Origin: Candidatus Sabulitectum sp.
Lineage (GTDB): Bacteria; Fermentibacterota; Fermentibacteria; Fermentibacterales; JCC-6
Direction: 5' to 3'
NCBI GenBank assembly: GCA_029938555.1
Contig: JAOZUR010000023.1
Coordinates: 1 to 41,031 of the forward strand
DNA: 41,031 bases
Part shown: in pieces, positions 37,317 through 41,031 of the stretch
Layout: each line of letters starts with the position of its first letter
How positions within the stretch are numbered: position 1 is the first letter of the stretch
Notes under the pieces: generated by a model
Told to the model about the DNA's origin: nothing
The model's database searches: none
What the model saw: only the letters and a program-made list of their open reading frames with translations
Program-made: the position numbers and the translations under genes

Positions 37317-39865
37317 ATAGCCCCATGATGAAGCAGTATCTTGACTTAAAGAAAGATCATCCAGATTCCATTCTTTTGTTTCGAATGGGTGATTTTTATG
37401 AAACTTTTCTTGATGATGCAAAAAAAGTTGCATCTATTCTGGGTATCACTCTTACAGCTAGGCAGAAAAACAAAAAAACAGGAGAAGGTATTCCTTTAGC
37501 AGGTTTTCCATTTCATGCTCTTGATGGTTATCTTACAAAATTGATTAAAGCCGGTTGTCGGGTTGCAGTATGTGAACAGACTGAAGACCCTAAAAAGGCC
37601 AAAGGCCTTGTTAGTCGAGATGTGGTTGAAATTGTCACACCTGGCACTCTTGTTAGCGGCTCTGCTCTTGATGAACGAACTACAGCTTTGCTTGTTTCTG
37701 TTAATGTTATCAAGAACCGTGGAGCATTGGTTATATGTGATGTTTCAACCGGTGATATCAGAGCCACAGAGTTAGACATTTCGTTGGTGGAAATTGAGCT
37801 TTCACGAACAGCTCCAAGGGAAATAATAGTATCGTTTGATTCATCTGTTATTGTTCCAAATAGTTGTGAAGTTACAAAACTTGATAATTGGAAATTTGAT
37901 GCTCTTTCAGGTGAAAGAGAAATAGTACATACCTTTGGTAAGGCGGCGGCAGATGGTTTCGGACTTGCTGGCAGTCCGGTGCTTTTAGGAGCCATGGGTG
38001 CATTACTTACATACATAGGACATACAAAACGATCAAATGTATCTCATCTGGATTTTAGAGGTGTTTATCGTCAGAGTGACTATCTGATAATGGACAGATC
38101 AAGTTCAAGATCTCTTGGTATTGTAGACGCACCACCAGGCGAGGAAGAAGCTATTCTGGCCAACAGAACAGATAGAACAGAAACATCAGGTGGGGCAAGG
38201 CTTTGGAGGGTGTGGCTTACGGCGCCGCCAATCAAAAAAGACACAATTCAGGAAAGGCATCAGGCTGTACAGGACCTTATTTCCACTGGATTATTTGTAC
38301 AGATAAGAGAAATTCTCAAGGAAACTATAGACCTTGAGAGACAGGCTGGAAAACTTGGAACTCTTCGGGCTACACCAAGAGATTTAAGATCTATTCAACA
38401 GACGGCAGCTCTTGTACCATCCCTAAAGGATTTACTTTCAAGGACGGCAGCACCAATTCTACAAAAATTGTTAGAGATGGATTCTTTATCAGATATAGCA
38501 CAGCAGATTGATATTACGCTTAGTGAAAATCCGCCAGCTAGATTATCTGATGGTGGATACATCAGAGATGGTTTTTCTGCAGAACTTGATAGTCTTCGTA
38601 CTGTTAAAACCGGAGGAAGAGACTGGATGGATCAAATGTTGGAGCGCGAAAGAAACTCCACAGGAATAACCAAACTTTCCGTAGGTTACAATAAAGTATT
38701 TGGGTACTATCTTTCTGTGTCTAATTCATTCAAACATCTTGTTCCAGATTATTTTATAAGAAAGCAGACTTTAGTTGGTGGAGAGCGTTTCATTACCCCT
38801 GAATTAAAGGAAATGGAAGAGAAAATTCTTAATGCGGATGAAAATATTGCAGTTATTGAGGCTGATATTTTCAATTCTCTTTTGGCTTTGGTGGCTTCAG
38901 CTGTTGCAAGGGTGAAACGACTTGGTGGTTTTCTTTCAAGATTGGATGTACTTTGTGCCCTTTCCGATCTGGCTGCGGAAAAAGAATGGGTTTGCCCAAT
39001 TGTTTCCGAAAATCCCGTCCTTGAAATAAAAGAGGGAAGACATCCTGTTCTTGAGTGCATTCTTCCTAGAGGTGAATGTGTTCCAAACGATATTTCTCTC
39101 AACAGAGAAAATCGTATTCTTCTTGTTACAGGGCCCAATATGGCTGGTAAATCAACTTATTTGCGACAGGCAGCTCTACTTGTAATTCTTGCACAAAGTG
39201 GATCTTTTGTACCTGCAGAATCAATGGTTTTTAGTCCGGTAGATAGAATTTATACTAGAATAGGATCAGGTGATCGTCTTTCTCGTGGGCAATCTACATT
39301 TCTGGTGGAAATGGCAGAGGCAGCTTCACTGCTTAATGGAAGCACAGAACGTAGTTTAGCCATTCTTGATGAAGTTGGAAGAGGAACAAGTACTTATGAT
39401 GGTCTTTCCATTGCATGGGCTATGCTAGAGTACTTGCACAACAATGGTGACCATCGGCCTATGGTTCTTTTTGCGACTCATTATCATGAGCTCACTTCTC
39501 TTGCGGCAAGACTTCCGCTTTGTTCAAATGCAAATGTAATTGTGAGAGAAATGGGAAATAGAATAGCATTTCTTTACAGGGTAGAAGAAGGTTCTGCCGA
39601 CAGATCATACGGAATTCATGTGGCAGCAATGGCTGGGGTACCTCATTCAGTTCTTAATCGTGCAAGAAAAGTTCTTCAGGATCTGGAAGCAGGTAAGCAT
39701 CTTCTTCCATCCAGCAACCGTGATCAGAATGGGCAGATGAGTCTTCCTCTAGCAAATCCTGAACACCCTGTACTAGAGGAGATAAGAAAGATGGAACCAG
39801 ATAGCCTTACGCCCCGCAAAGCATTGGAACTCATATATCTACTAAGAGATAGACTTGACTCATGA
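37301..39865 (+). CDS. mutS: DNA mismatch repair protein MutS
   Basis: 'PMMKQYLDLKKDHPDSILLFRMGDFYETFLDDAK', 'TGPNMAGKSTYLRQAALLVILAQSGSFVPAE', 'STFLVEMAEAA', 'ILDEVGRGTSTYDGLSIAWA'. GTG at 37301 with SD AGGAGG; the ORF-track start at 37202 is too long. Confidence 0.95.
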   Translation: MSGALNSPMMKQYLDLKKDHPDSILLFRMGDFYETFLDDAKKVASILGITLTARQKNKKTGEGIPLAGFPFHALDGYLTKLIKAGCRVAVCEQTEDPKKAKGLVSRDVVEIVTPGTLVSGSALDERTTALLVSVNVIKNRGALVICDVSTGDIRATELDISLVEIELSRTAPREIIVSFDSSVIVPNSCEVTKLDNWKFDALSGEREIVHTFGKAAADGFGLAGSPVLLGAMGALLTYIGHTKRSNVSHLDFRGVYRQSDYLIMDRSSSRSLGIVDAPPGEEEAILANRTDRTETSGGARLWRVWLTAPPIKKDTIQERHQAVQDLISTGLFVQIREILKETIDLERQAGKLGTLRATPRDLRSIQQTAALVPSLKDLLSRTAAPILQKLLEMDSLSDIAQQIDITLSENPPARLSDGGYIRDGFSAELDSLRTVKTGGRDWMDQMLERERNSTGITKLSVGYNKVFGYYLSVSNSFKHLVPDYFIRKQTLVGGERFITPELKEMEEKILNADENIAVIEADIFNSLLALVASAVARVKRLGGFLSRLDVLCALSDLAAEKEWVCPIVSENPVLEIKEGRHPVLECILPRGECVPNDISLNRENRILLVTGPNMAGKSTYLRQAALLVILAQSGSFVPAESMVFSPVDRIYTRIGSGDRLSRGQSTFLVEMAEAASLLNGSTERSLAILDEVGRGTSTYDGLSIAWAMLEYLHNNGDHRPMVLFATHYHELTSLAARLPLCSNANVIVREMGNRIAFLYRVEEGSADRSYGIHVAAMAGVPHSVLNRARKVLQDLEAGKHLLPSSNRDQNGQMSLPLANPEHPVLEEIRKMEPDSLTPRKALELIYLLRDRLDS

Positions 39866-39913
39866 AACGGTACTTGAAATATTACTAGATGCATTTATTC
39901 AAGGAGGTTGATT

Positions 39914-40924
39914 GTGAAATTTATGCTCTTTCTTTTTCTTCTACCTGCAGTGATATTCGCAGCAGGTATTGTTGAAACATTTGACGCACCTGATACTGGA
40001 ATCACAGGGCTTGCTTATGGTGATGGTAGCATTTGGGCTGTTGATGGAACTACTCAATATGTTTATCAGATTGATCCAGATGATGGTGGAGTGGTTTCAT
40101 CGTTTTATGTTACTGATCAGACTTCTGTTTACAATCCTGTCCCAGGCGGGCTTGCATTTGGTAATGGTATTATTTATTTGGCAATGTACAGTGGTACGCA
40201 ATATGGTAGTATCTATAAATACGATACTTCCGGAGTTTTGTTAGATTCTTTTGATGCATACTGTTGAGGCAGTACATTATACTCGTCGGTGACGGGTGCA
40301 AGCTTAAACGGTTCAACTCTTTATACTTTTGGTAATGGTTACGGTACAGATCTTTACACTGTTCAAAAATTCAATCCAACAACAGGTTCTTCTACTGGTC
40401 AGTATATGACCCCTACTGATTTCCCCGGCCTTTCTCCTGCTGTTTATGACATTGCTTTTTCCACTTCAGGCATATGGGTAGCTCGAGATGAGGCAGATAG
40501 CCCAATTCTCAGATATAATACCATGGGAGAAGTTACTGGAAGTATTATGGGTAGTGTTATTCCTTCTGCTGCTGGGTTAGCTATTGATATTGATGGATTT
40601 CTCTGGGTTAGCGATCCTGATAATGACAAGATATATAAACTTGATTTGTCGTCTTCAGCCTCAGATAATGAATCATTTGCTATAGAAGAATTATCAATTT
40701 CTCCTTTTTGTAATCCATTCACATCAACAGCTCTTATTAATGCTGTTGGTTTTTCTGATGAAGCATCAGTAGAAGTTTTCGATTTACATGGAAGACTTCT
40801 TCATTCAGGTTTTATAAATGGTGGATCTTTTTCTTGGGATGCTACTTTAGATCCTGATGGAATGTACTTAGTTAATGTACGGGATCAACAGAATTCTTCG
40901 TCTTTAAGAATGACAAAAATCTAA
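39914..40924 (+). CDS. Secreted beta-propeller protein with T9SS-type C-terminus, interrupted by an in-frame TGA at 40265-40267
   Basis: GTG start with SD AAGGAGG and signal peptide. The 39908-40267 and 40289-40924 ORFs are in the same frame; translation across the TGA is ...LLDSFDAYC*GSTLYSSVTGASLNGSTLYTFG... C-terminus 'VEVFDLHGRLLHSGFINGGSFSWDATLDPDGMYLVNV'. Confidence 0.7.
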
Positions 40925-40966
40925 GTTTTTATAATGGGGGAGGTGCATTAGTGTCTCTCCCAATAT

Positions 40967-41006
40967 TTTACCTAGCAGGTAAACAGGTGTTTACTTCGCG
41001 AGTAAA
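40967..41006. promoter_or_regulatory. Pair of similar palindromes, candidate operator or hairpin tandem upstream of the next gene
   Basis: TTTACCTAGCAGGTAAA (40967-40983) and TTTACTTCGCGAGTAAA (40990-41006), 23 bp apart, ahead of an SD-like GGAGGTG at the window edge. Confidence 0.45.
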
Positions 41007-41031
41007 TTTAAGTATAGTAAGTGCGGAGGTG

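Noticed and set aside
37528-38016. 162-aa minus-strand ORF inside mutS
   Set aside because: Shadow of the MutS reading frame.
40265-40267. Genome-wide TGA reassignment (TGA read as Trp or Gly)
   Set aside because: Other clear genes here end at TGA with the next gene starting in an ATGA overlap (for example 14820-14822 and 33799-33801), so TGA acts as a normal stop.
40934-40961. GGGAG...CTCCC hairpin after the propeller gene as a terminator
   Set aside because: Stem is short with a long loop and only a weak T-rich tail; not convincing enough to list.

Overview
This 41 kb window looks chromosomal and densely coding. It appears to come from an uncultivated FCB-group-like, diderm bacterium; that placement is inferred from four secreted proteins with T9SS-type C-terminal sorting domains plus a PorV/PorQ-like protein. 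Recognisable housekeeping genes are miaB, xseA/xseB, secG followed by tRNA-Leu, mutS, a SufS-like cysteine desulfurase, an MsbA-like ABC transporter, a GT9 glycosyltransferase and an ECF sigma/anti-sigma pair. I see no CRISPR array, prophage, IS element or rRNA. The items most worth a second look are: (1) a phosphorelay-type operon in which a GspE/PilB-family secretion ATPase carries a receiver domain at both ends, directly downstream of a stand-alone receiver protein and a 1181-aa hybrid histidine kinase; (2) a secreted beta-propeller gene cut by one in-frame TGA, followed at bacterial-SECIS spacing by an 8-bp hairpin with a GGU loop; (3) a tRNA-Leu with anticodon AAG (A34) beside secG; (4) an ECF sigma / anti-sigma / trypsin-PDZ operon whose protease-like member appears to have lost catalytic His and Ser; (5) a TlpA-like protein with WCxxC changed to WEPSS; (6) two 17-nt palindromes at the right edge of the window. 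All family calls come from reading motifs by eye; no searches were run.
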